From assembly GCA_958427975.1 (NCBI GenBank), contig CAUAEH010000073.1, forward strand, positions 1 to 5,024: 5,024 bases of DNA, in the 5' to 3' direction. How positions within the stretch are numbered: the first letter of the stretch is position 1; each line of letters begins with the position of its first letter. Below are positions 1 to 4,946 of this stretch, one piece after another. Under the pieces are notes generated by a model. The model was not told where the DNA came from and searched no databases. It was given only the letters and a program-made list of their open reading frames with translations. Source of the DNA: an uncultured Collinsella sp. (lineage in GTDB: Bacteria; Actinomycetota; Coriobacteriia; Coriobacteriales; Coriobacteriaceae). Made by a program: the position numbers and the translations under genes.

Positions 1-269
1 ATTGGAAGAATGCATGCTTATGCGGCCTCCTCGATGTCCACCAAAAGGTTGCGCATGGGGTGTGCTGCTAGGTCCCGTGCGCTGGCAGTATTATGCCGCG
101 GCTGCTGCAAAGAAGCGCTAAAGAAAGGCTTAACCTGGTTTGGTTTTACGATGAAACTGCAGGTCAGAAGTATCGAGTAACACTCTTGAAAGGTTTTGAG
201 CTTAAGGACTTTCTAAGGTTTGTGGTGCGGATGTGGCTCGCCTGTGCGGGGCGTGTGGATGGCTCGTTC
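1..269. other. No supported gene; left-edge region downstream of the Nudix-Vsr gene
   Basis: I see no convincing gene here. Three short frames are open at the left edge: a plus frame ending at TAA 175-177, a second plus frame ending at TAA 119-121, and a minus frame ending at TAA (18-20). The minus frame reads about 65 codons back to a stop near 213, and its last residues (ARDLAAHPMRNLLVDIEEAA) look the most protein-like. It has no ATG with a ribosome binding site, apart from a 12-residue stub. Part of the stretch (about 110-230) is more AT-rich than the flanking genes. A weak bulged stem around 184-220 (CTTGAAAG with CTTTCTAAG) could be the 3' end of the minus-strand transcript from 270, but it lacks a clear U-run. 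Confidence 0.5.
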
Positions 270-1259
270 CTAGCGCTGCGGCTCTGCGGCGCGCACCTGC
301 TCGATGACCTTTTCCATCGTGGCGTCGATGCGGTCTTTTTTGAGCTCGCATTCCCAGATGGTTATGGGTGTCCAGCCCATTTGGGTAAGCGCGGAGATGG
401 CGGCTCGGTCGCGCTCGACGTTGCGACGGAACTTTGCCTCCCAAAACTCAACGTTGCGCTTGGGCTGGCTTGGATTGCACTTAGGACAGCGGTGCCAAAA
501 GCAGCCGTTGACGAAGATGGCGATCTTGCGCCCGGGAAAGGCAATGTCGGGCTTGCCGGGAACCTTCCATTCCAAGCGATAACCCGTAAGGCCCGCTGCG
601 CGCAGGCGCTGGCGAACGAGCAGCTCGGGCTTGGTGTTGGCGCGCTTGTTGCCCTTCATGGACTTTTTGATGGCGGCGCGACGGCGGACCAGTTCGCGCT
701 CGTCAGCGGAGAGGTCCGAGGTATCGATGCCGTCGAGCAGACCGGGCTTGGGACGCTTTTTGCTGCGGCGCTTAGGTGCGCGCTTGGGTTTGGCGGCGGG
801 GTGTTCGGTCGTGGCGGCCTTGGCATCTTTGGCAGTGCTGTTGGCCTCAAGCCGATCTTCCTTCAGCTCAATCAGGGCATCGATAAGCCCCTTGTCGGCG
901 GGCATCCATTCCACCGTGGCAAGCGAGGTGCGCGGAATCCAGCGGATATCGAGCTGGCGGTCGTGCTTCTGAGGCTCATCGGATTCATCGGCGAGCGAGC
1001 AGTAGTAGCACTCCATGGAGAGATGAAAATCGGGGTAGTCATACTCAACGGTATAGAAATCGCGCAGGTTGGTGACTTTGACCTGCAGCTCTTCCATGAG
1101 CTCGCGGCATACGGCGTCCTCGGGCGTCTCGCCGCGCATGAGCTTGCCACCGGGGAACTCCCAAAGTCCCTGCATGTCGCCATAGCCGCGCTGCACGGCC
1201 AGTAGCTCGTCGGATCCTTCCTTGCGAATGATCCCAGCGGCAACATGAACAGTCTTCAA
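270..1259 (-). CDS. Nudix hydrolase-Vsr endonuclease fusion protein
   Basis: A 329-residue protein with two DNA-maintenance domains. Residues 1-133 form a MutT/NudG-like Nudix domain: an N-terminal strand KTVHVAAGII, then WEFPGGK, then a Nudix box at 38-60 with G38, E44, R52, E53, E56 and E57. The usual Gly near the end of the box is Gln59. A typical WMPADKGLI tail follows at 118-126. Such enzymes hydrolyse (often oxidised) nucleoside triphosphates. Residues about 136-185 are an Ala/Lys/Arg/Pro-rich linker, probably disordered. Residues about 190-325 match Vsr very-short-patch repair endonucleases: TKPE (209-212), PGKPDIAF with the catalytic Asp238, GCFWH (252-256) with His256, FW..K and N..RD (272-284), and WECEL (302-306). 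Cys253, Cys258, Cys261 and Cys304 could form the structural zinc site. The start is TTG at 1259, preceded by AGAGAGGA with a 6-nt gap; the open frame continues upstream but has no better start. No dcm-like methyltransferase is visible. The domain calls are firm; exact substrates are unknown. Confidence 0.9.
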   Translation of the reverse strand: MKTVHVAAGIIRKEGSDELLAVQRGYGDMQGLWEFPGGKLMRGETPEDAVCRELMEELQVKVTNLRDFYTVEYDYPDFHLSMECYYCSLADESDEPQKHDRQLDIRWIPRTSLATVEWMPADKGLIDALIELKEDRLEANSTAKDAKAATTEHPAAKPKRAPKRRSKKRPKPGLLDGIDTSDLSADERELVRRRAAIKKSMKGNKRANTKPELLVRQRLRAAGLTGYRLEWKVPGKPDIAFPGRKIAIFVNGCFWHRCPKCNPSQPKRNVEFWEAKFRRNVERDRAAISALTQMGWTPITIWECELKKDRIDATMEKVIEQVRAAEPQR

Positions 1260-1265
1260 CAGGAG

Positions 1266-1273
1266 TCCTCTCT
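1266..1273 (-). promoter_or_regulatory. Ribosome binding site that decides the TTG start
   Basis: Read on the minus strand, AGAGAGGA lies 6 nt before TTG at 1259. The encoded protein then begins MKTVHVAAGII, which is how MutT-type Nudix proteins normally begin. The adjacent CTG (1262-1260) is a less likely alternative. Confidence 0.65.
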
Positions 1274-1306
1274 CAACATCAACACGTGGCAGGGTAGCTA
1301 CGCGTA

Positions 1307-1324
1307 CCTTACACAACGGTAAGG
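1307..1324. promoter_or_regulatory. 18-bp dyad, candidate operator between divergent genes
   Basis: A perfect inverted repeat, CCTTAC-ACAACG-GTAAGG, lies in the 148-nt gap between the minus-strand Nudix-Vsr gene and the plus-strand transporter operon. It is 48 nt upstream of the Nudix-Vsr start and 83 nt upstream of the ATPase start. Its size suits a dimeric regulator; MerR-family operators have similar dimensions, but no regulator is encoded in the window. On the minus strand TTGCCT overlaps one arm and could be a -35 element, with TAAGGT overlapping the other arm. Function is inferred from symmetry and position only. Confidence 0.35.
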
Positions 1325-1369
1325 CAAGCGTAAGCCATATCGATGGTAGCCGACTCGTCTTCTTGCGAC

Positions 1370-1375
1370 TATAGA
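1370..1375 (+). promoter_or_regulatory. Candidate -10 element of the transporter operon
   Basis: TATAGA lies 32 nt upstream of the ATPase start codon and is the best -10-like hexamer on the plus strand of this gap. The matching -35 position (around 1347-1352, TAGCCG) is a poor match, so the promoter is weak, activator-dependent or wrongly placed. Confidence 0.3.
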
Positions 1376-1392
1376 TGCCGTAGACTAATTGC

Positions 1393-1401
1393 AAGAAAGG
1401 A
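1393..1401 (+). promoter_or_regulatory. Ribosome binding site of the transporter ATPase
   Basis: AAGAAAGGA lies 6 nt upstream of ATG 1408. This supports the first Met over the internal Met6. Confidence 0.7.
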
Positions 1402-1407
1402 CTCGGT

Positions 1408-2193
1408 ATGCAAACCACGCACATGGCGACCCCGGTACTGGAGGCCGCGCATCTCGAAAAGGTATACGGAGCGCTGGGCAACGTGACCCGCGCGCTCAAC
1501 GACGTCAGCTTTACCGTCAACCGCGGTGAATTTGTTGGCATCATGGGCGCTTCGGGCTCGGGCAAGTCGACGTTGCTCAACTGCGTGTCGACCATCGATA
1601 GCGCCACAAGCGGCACGATCCGCATCAACGGCCAGGACGTAACGCGCATGAAGCAGGCTAAGCTTTCGCAGTTCCGCCGCGAGGAACTCGGCTTTATCTT
1701 CCAGGACTCCAACCTGCTCGATACGCTCACGGCACGCGAGAACATCGCCCTGCCGCTCACCATCGCCCGCACAAACTCGGCAGAGATCTCGACCCGCGTG
1801 CAGGATGTGGCAGCGCGCCTGTCCATCAGTCAGGTGCTCGACAAGTATCCCTACCAGATGTCCGGCGGTCAGCAGCAGCGCGTCGCCGCGGCTCGCGCGC
1901 TCGTCACCGACCCCACCATGATCATGGCCGACGAGCCCACCGGCGCCCTCGATTCCAAGAGCGCTCGCCTGCTGCTTGAGAGCCTGGAGGCCCTCAATTG
2001 CCGCCTACGCGCCACCGTGCTCATGGTCACGCACGACAGCTTTGCCGCCAGCTACACGAGCCGCGTCCTGTTTATCCGCGACGGCAATATCTTCACCGAG
2101 CTGCGCCGCGGCGACACCGACCGCCGAGAGTTCTTCGACCGCATTATGGAGGTCGTTGCCATGATGGGCGGTGAGGGCTCCGATGCTCTGTAA
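1408..2193 (+). CDS. BceA-type ABC transporter ATP-binding protein
   Basis: A 261-residue cytoplasmic ATPase that should power the permease encoded immediately downstream. All nucleotide-binding motifs are intact: Walker A GASGSGKST (47-55), Q-loop Gln99 in FIFQDSNLL, signature MSGGQQQR (151-158), Walker B with Asp175 and Glu176 in MADEPTGALDS, the D-loop, and the H-loop His209 in MVTHD. It belongs to the MacB/LolD-like class. DEPTGALDSKSARLLLE and the later SFAASYTSRVLFIRDG are characteristic of the BceA branch, which works with ten-helix BceB permeases in sensing and detoxifying cell-wall-active peptide antibiotics. The length is normal for the family. The gene overlaps the permease gene by 11 nt, indicating translational coupling. 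The family call is strong; the peptide substrate cannot be told from sequence. Confidence 0.93.
   Translation: MQTTHMATPVLEAAHLEKVYGALGNVTRALNDVSFTVNRGEFVGIMGASGSGKSTLLNCVSTIDSATSGTIRINGQDVTRMKQAKLSQFRREELGFIFQDSNLLDTLTARENIALPLTIARTNSAEISTRVQDVAARLSISQVLDKYPYQMSGGQQQRVAAARALVTDPTMIMADEPTGALDSKSARLLLESLEALNCRLRATVLMVTHDSFAASYTSRVLFIRDGNIFTELRRGDTDRREFFDRIMEVVAMMGGEGSDAL
2170..2177 (+). promoter_or_regulatory. Ribosome binding site inside the ATPase gene, favouring ATG 2183
   Basis: GGTGAGGG sits 5 nt before ATG 2183, within the last codons of the ATPase gene. A GTG at 2171 is in frame, but it lies inside this site and adds only four residues before Met, so ATG 2183 is the better start. Confidence 0.6.
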
Positions 2194-4405
2194 ACTCGCT
2201 TGGGGCAACGTCCGCCGCGCCGGCCGCGACTACCTCGTCTACCTTTTGACGCTCACCCTGGGCGTCACGGTCTTCTATGCCTTTAACACCATCTCGATGC
2301 AGGTCGACATCGCCGGCATCGATGAAAAGGGCTTGGCGCAGGTTATGGGCAGCATGCTCGGCAACCTGACGTACTTTTTGGCCGGTGTCATGGCCTTTTT
2401 AATGGTGTATGCCAATAACTTCATCATGAAACGCCGCAAGAAGGAGTTTGGCCTGTACCAGGTGCTCGGCATGGGGCGCGGGCGCGTCGCCACGATCATG
2501 GCGCTCGAGACGGTGATTGTCTCGGTCGGCGCCTTTGTCGCCGGCATTGTGCTGGGTGTGGGACTCTCCCAGCTCATGACGTTCTTTACGGCCTCGCTCT
2601 TTAAGACACAGATCGCCAATTTCCACTTCTTTTTCTCGGTGCATGCGTTCAATCTGACCCTTGCCTGCATGCTCGTAATGTTTGTGCTCACGCTACTGCT
2701 GAACCTTCGCGCCGTGCGTCGTACCAAACTCATCGAGCTTATGGGTGCCGAGCGTCGCAACGAGAGCATCAAGACACGCAACCCCTGGATTGCGATTGCC
2801 ATCTTTGCCGTGGGCGTGGCGCTTGTGGGCGTGGCCTATTACCGTCTGCTACGTGATGGGTTCCCGCTAACCGCGATGGACAGCAAGCTGCAAGAGGCCA
2901 TGAACCAGTTTGGCATTACGACCGCTATGGTTACCGTGGGCACCTTTGCCCTGTTCTGGGGACTCTCGGGCATGCTCATCAAGCTGCTGCAGAGCCTGCG
3001 CGGCGTGTATTGGCGCGGCCTCAACATGTTTACCGTGCGCCAGCTTGCGGCCAAGGTCAACACGGTGTGCTTTTCGATGGGCGTCATCGCGATGCTCCTG
3101 TTTTTGGCCATCACCTCGGTGACGTGCGGTATGTCGATTGCCAACGTGATGAACGAGAACCTGGAGCGCTATAACCCTGTTGACGTGTCACAGACGTATG
3201 TCTATTACACGCCCGATACGCTCGACTACTACAAAGAGTACATCAATCCGTCTGAAGCCGATCGCATGGTGCTGGCCGATAGTACGGTCGATTTGTACTC
3301 CGCATGGCACGGCGATCCATGGCACGGCGATCGTAAGGGCAAGTCGGCGGACAACAACGACGAGACCGGCAAGAAGGTCAATATTGCCGATGTTGCCGGT
3401 GAGCATGTGCAGATCGATTCGTATCTGAGTTACCCGCTTGGCGGTTCGGATCCTTCGGTGACTCCAAGTGAAATGTGCAAGGCCATGGGCGAAAAGCTTC
3501 CCAAGGCGTTCGGGGGTAGCAATGCCGATACGATGGGTCTGCTTGTGACGCCGGCGAGCCAGTACAACAAACTGCGTCAGATGATGGGCGAGGAGCCGGT
3601 GCACATCGGTCACGACCAGTATCTGCTCACGTGTGATATGGGCGGCGAGCTGGTCGACCTGTACACCAAGTATATGGCTGGCGGCCATGCCCTTACCTTC
3701 GGCGGGCATACGCTCAAGCCCGCAACCGATAAGTCGGACGAAGATGCGGCGGCCATCGCCAACTCGGCGATGGGCAGTAATGGGGGTACCGTCGTCGTTG
3801 CCGACGAGCTGTTGTCCCAACTTAATCTGCAGCCGTATTCCAGTAGTCTGCTCGTTAACTACAAACAGGGGATGGATACGACCGAGGCAGACGAGAGTAT
3901 TAAATACACTGTGCTCGACAATCTGCTCGTTGACGGCAAGGAGCCGGGGTCGTGGGGAACCTTCATCACACGCTCCGAGATGTACGCGCAAGCAGCGCAA
4001 ATGAACGGTCTTATTAGCTACCTAGCCATCTACATCGGCTTTGTATTGGTCGTTGCATGCGCGGCGATTCTGTCGATCCAGCAACTCTCCAACGTGGCCG
4101 ACGGCAGCCGCAGCTATCGTGTGCTGGCACAGATCGGTTGCGACGACCGCCAGATTCGCCATTCGGTGATGGCGCAGCAAGCGGTATTCTTCCTGTTCCC
4201 GCTGGCAGTGGGCCTGGCACACTCCTTTGTGGCACTTAAGGTGATCATCGAGCTGGTGAGCATTTTCGGAAATATGAGCATCGGCGGCACCGTGGGCCTC
4301 ACCTGTGCGATTTTCCTGGCAGCATACGGTGGCTACTTCCTGGTGACCTACCTCATGAGCACCGGCATGGTGCGAGCCGCCATCGCTACCCGCTACAGCG
4401 AGTAA
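2183..4405 (+). CDS. BceB-type (FtsX-domain) ABC transporter permease
   Basis: A 740-residue membrane protein, the partner of the upstream ATPase. Hydrophobic segments fit ten transmembrane helices at about 17-37, 59-81, 103-131, 152-175, 202-222, 246-269, 294-318, 610-633, 667-692 and 703-725. After helix 2 comes KRRKKEFGLYQVLGMG (83-98), the conserved cytoplasmic segment of BceB/FtsX permeases. The C-terminal FtsX repeat has the usual pattern SYRVLAQIG (644-652) and a Pro-...-His-Ser motif in helix 9. Between helices 7 and 8 lies a large extracytoplasmic domain (about 320-609, near 290 residues). In BceB-like proteins this region contacts the peptide antibiotic or its lipid target and signals to a partner kinase. 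It is larger than the roughly 200 residues usual for the family, and the whole protein is longer than typical BceB (about 650). WHGDPWHGDR (375-384) comes from a perfect 15-bp tandem duplication. No kinase or regulator gene is adjacent. An intrinsic terminator follows at 4444. Confidence 0.92.
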   Translation: MLCKLAWGNVRRAGRDYLVYLLTLTLGVTVFYAFNTISMQVDIAGIDEKGLAQVMGSMLGNLTYFLAGVMAFLMVYANNFIMKRRKKEFGLYQVLGMGRGRVATIMALETVIVSVGAFVAGIVLGVGLSQLMTFFTASLFKTQIANFHFFFSVHAFNLTLACMLVMFVLTLLLNLRAVRRTKLIELMGAERRNESIKTRNPWIAIAIFAVGVALVGVAYYRLLRDGFPLTAMDSKLQEAMNQFGITTAMVTVGTFALFWGLSGMLIKLLQSLRGVYWRGLNMFTVRQLAAKVNTVCFSMGVIAMLLFLAITSVTCGMSIANVMNENLERYNPVDVSQTYVYYTPDTLDYYKEYINPSEADRMVLADSTVDLYSAWHGDPWHGDRKGKSADNNDETGKKVNIADVAGEHVQIDSYLSYPLGGSDPSVTPSEMCKAMGEKLPKAFGGSNADTMGLLVTPASQYNKLRQMMGEEPVHIGHDQYLLTCDMGGELVDLYTKYMAGGHALTFGGHTLKPATDKSDEDAAAIANSAMGSNGGTVVVADELLSQLNLQPYSSSLLVNYKQGMDTTEADESIKYTVLDNLLVDGKEPGSWGTFITRSEMYAQAAQMNGLISYLAIYIGFVLVVACAAILSIQQLSNVADGSRSYRVLAQIGCDDRQIRHSVMAQQAVFFLFPLAVGLAHSFVALKVIIELVSIFGNMSIGGTVGLTCAIFLAAYGGYFLVTYLMSTGMVRAAIATRYSE
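3303..3332 (+). repeat. Perfect 15-bp tandem duplication inside the permease gene
   Basis: The unit CATGGCACGGCGATC occurs twice with no gap (3303-3317 and 3318-3332). It keeps the reading frame and gives two WHGD copies (Trp375-Asp378 and Trp380-Asp383) in the extracytoplasmic domain. The perfect identity at DNA level suggests a recent event or slippage-prone tract. Confidence 0.85.
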
Positions 4406-4443
4406 CAAGCGGGCAAAACCGTCGCAAAATTAGAGGCGTATGA

Positions 4444-4483
4444 CCGCCGCGAAGGGACCAGGGGCCCTTTCGCGGCGGTTTTT
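4444..4483 (+). terminator. Intrinsic terminator of the transporter operon
   Basis: A GC-rich stem pairs 4444-4456 (CCGCCGCGAAGGG) with 4465-4478 (CCCTTTCGCGGCGG): 13 base pairs with one bulged T and an 8-nt loop, followed directly by TTTTT (4479-4483). It begins 38 nt after the permease stop codon. The T-run is on the plus strand only, so it serves the transporter operon. Confidence 0.92.
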
Positions 4484-4506
4484 GCCAATCTGGTGCGTCT
4501 CAGATA

Positions 4507-4627
4507 CAAGTGAGTAGACTTTTTTGAACCTGCCGAGCACATCGCGACAAATGCTCAATAAAACCGCAGGTCAGAGCTATGTCGTTTTGGGGCGTGCTCG
4601 GCCTTCTGCAAAAAGCCTACTCACTTG
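4507..4627. repeat. 121-nt long inverted repeat (MITE-like or structured RNA element)
   Basis: The outer arms CAAGTGAGTAG (4507-4517) and CTACTCACTTG (4617-4627) pair perfectly over 11 bp. After one mismatch, CTTTTT (4519-4524) pairs with AAAAAG (4610-4615). After a 7-by-7 internal loop, GCCGAGCAC (4532-4540) pairs with GTGCTCGGC (4594-4602). The 53-nt apical part has its own short stem, CGACA (4545-4549) with TGTCG (4580-4584). A TTTTT run (4629-4633) follows on the plus strand, so the transcript could also act as a back-up terminator. No transposase is encoded. I cannot tell from one copy whether it is a mobile repeat or a unique structure. Confidence 0.75.
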
Positions 4628-4672
4628 GTTTTTCTGCTAGAAGACCGCCACGAGGGAAGGCAACTCCCCCGG

Positions 4673-4730
4673 GTAGTCGTTGGGGACGTTCTTAAACGAC
4701 TAGTCAAACAAGAACGTCCCCAATGACTAC
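4673..4730. repeat. 58-nt near-perfect palindromic hairpin (REP-like)
   Basis: Arms 4673-4693 and 4710-4730 are 21 nt each and complementary at every position but one, which is a G-T wobble on the plus strand. They read GTAGTC...GGGGACGTTCTT and AAGAACGTCCCC...GACTAC. The 16-nt loop holds a further 8-bp palindrome, GACTAGTC (4698-4705). There is no U-run, so it is not a standard intrinsic terminator. The compact form, with GTAG at the foot of the stem, resembles bacterial REP elements, but that assignment is inferred. Confidence 0.8.
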
Positions 4731-4805
4731 TTTGCGGGCAGCTAAAAGAGCCCCATCCTAAATTAGCTACCCCGCCAACACCGCAGGTAGAGCAAAAGTC
4801 AGCGA

Positions 4806-4904
4806 AAGCCCGCCAGAGCGAGCAAGGTGCCTTGAAGCGAGGCGGCATTGACCTTCTGGTCATGCCGCCGAAGCTGAAAGGCAGATTGCCGCTCTGGCGG
4901 GCTT
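4806..4904. repeat. 99-nt imperfect palindrome forming one long hairpin
   Basis: The foot is a perfect 15-bp stem, AAGCCCGCCAGAGCG (4806-4820) with 4890-4904. Further up are GCAA/TTGC (4822-4825 with 4886-4889), TGCCTT/AAGGCA (4828-4833 with 4878-4883) and AGC/GCT (4836-4838 with 4873-4875). The top is GGCGGCAT/ATGCCGCC (4841-4848 with 4862-4869) and GACC/GGTC (4850-4853 with 4858-4861), capped by a TTCT loop. Symmetric internal mismatches separate the helices, so nearly the whole element is self-complementary. No U-run and no coding potential are seen. It could be a mobile repeat or a structured RNA on either strand. Confidence 0.8.
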
Positions 4905-4917
4905 GCAGCGTCGAGCC

Positions 4918-4945
4918 GTTACGGCGTTTGGTAAAACGCCGTAAC
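4918..4945 (-). terminator. Perfect 12-bp hairpin just after the DAHP synthase gene
   Basis: GTTACGGCGTTT (4918-4929) pairs perfectly with AAACGCCGTAAC (4934-4945) around a 4-nt loop. It begins one nucleotide past the minus-strand stop codon, which suits a 3'-end structure for that gene. Neither strand shows a U-run after the stem, so termination may need Rho or the larger hairpin at 4806-4904, or the stem may only protect the mRNA end. Confidence 0.55.
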
Positions 4946-4946
4946 T

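Larger units (their letters stand above)
4484..4946. other. Gene-free region between convergent genes, filled with hairpin elements
   Basis: This 463-nt stretch between the permease terminator and the DAHP synthase stop codon holds no supportable coding gene. It is occupied by four separate inverted-repeat elements, listed individually. Open frames crossing it have no family resemblance and no good starts. The ACCGCAGGT motif occurs twice (4563-4571 and 4780-4788), each time followed by AGAGC within one nucleotide. A small 6-bp inverted repeat AGCTAA/TTAGCT (4740-4745 with 4763-4768) is also present. Confidence 0.75.

Noticed and set aside
93..1205. 370-codon plus-strand open frame
   Set aside because: It lies opposite the Nudix-Vsr gene, whose domain motifs are clear. 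The plus-strand product shows no recognisable family and is a mirror effect of GC-rich codons.
1260..1826. Extension of the minus-strand Nudix-Vsr frame up to 1826
   Set aside because: The extra 189 codons run through the promoter gap and antisense to the ATPase gene. The TTG at 1259 has a ribosome binding site and gives the normal Nudix N-terminus.
2171..2182. GTG start for the permease at 2171
   Set aside because: The GTG falls inside the likely ribosome binding site for ATG 2183, which gives the usual BceB start MLCKLAWGNV.
3188..4000. 270-codon minus-strand open frame within the permease gene
   Set aside because: It is antisense to a clear membrane protein gene, with no recognisable motif and no separate start signals.
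4551..4640. Possible 29-codon plus-strand peptide from ATG 4551
   Set aside because: No ribosome binding site precedes it, and it runs from the apical part through one arm of the inverted repeat, so the reading frame is probably incidental.
4507..4904. CRISPR array
   Set aside because: The repeated structures are different palindromes with no regularly spaced identical direct repeats, and no cas gene is present.
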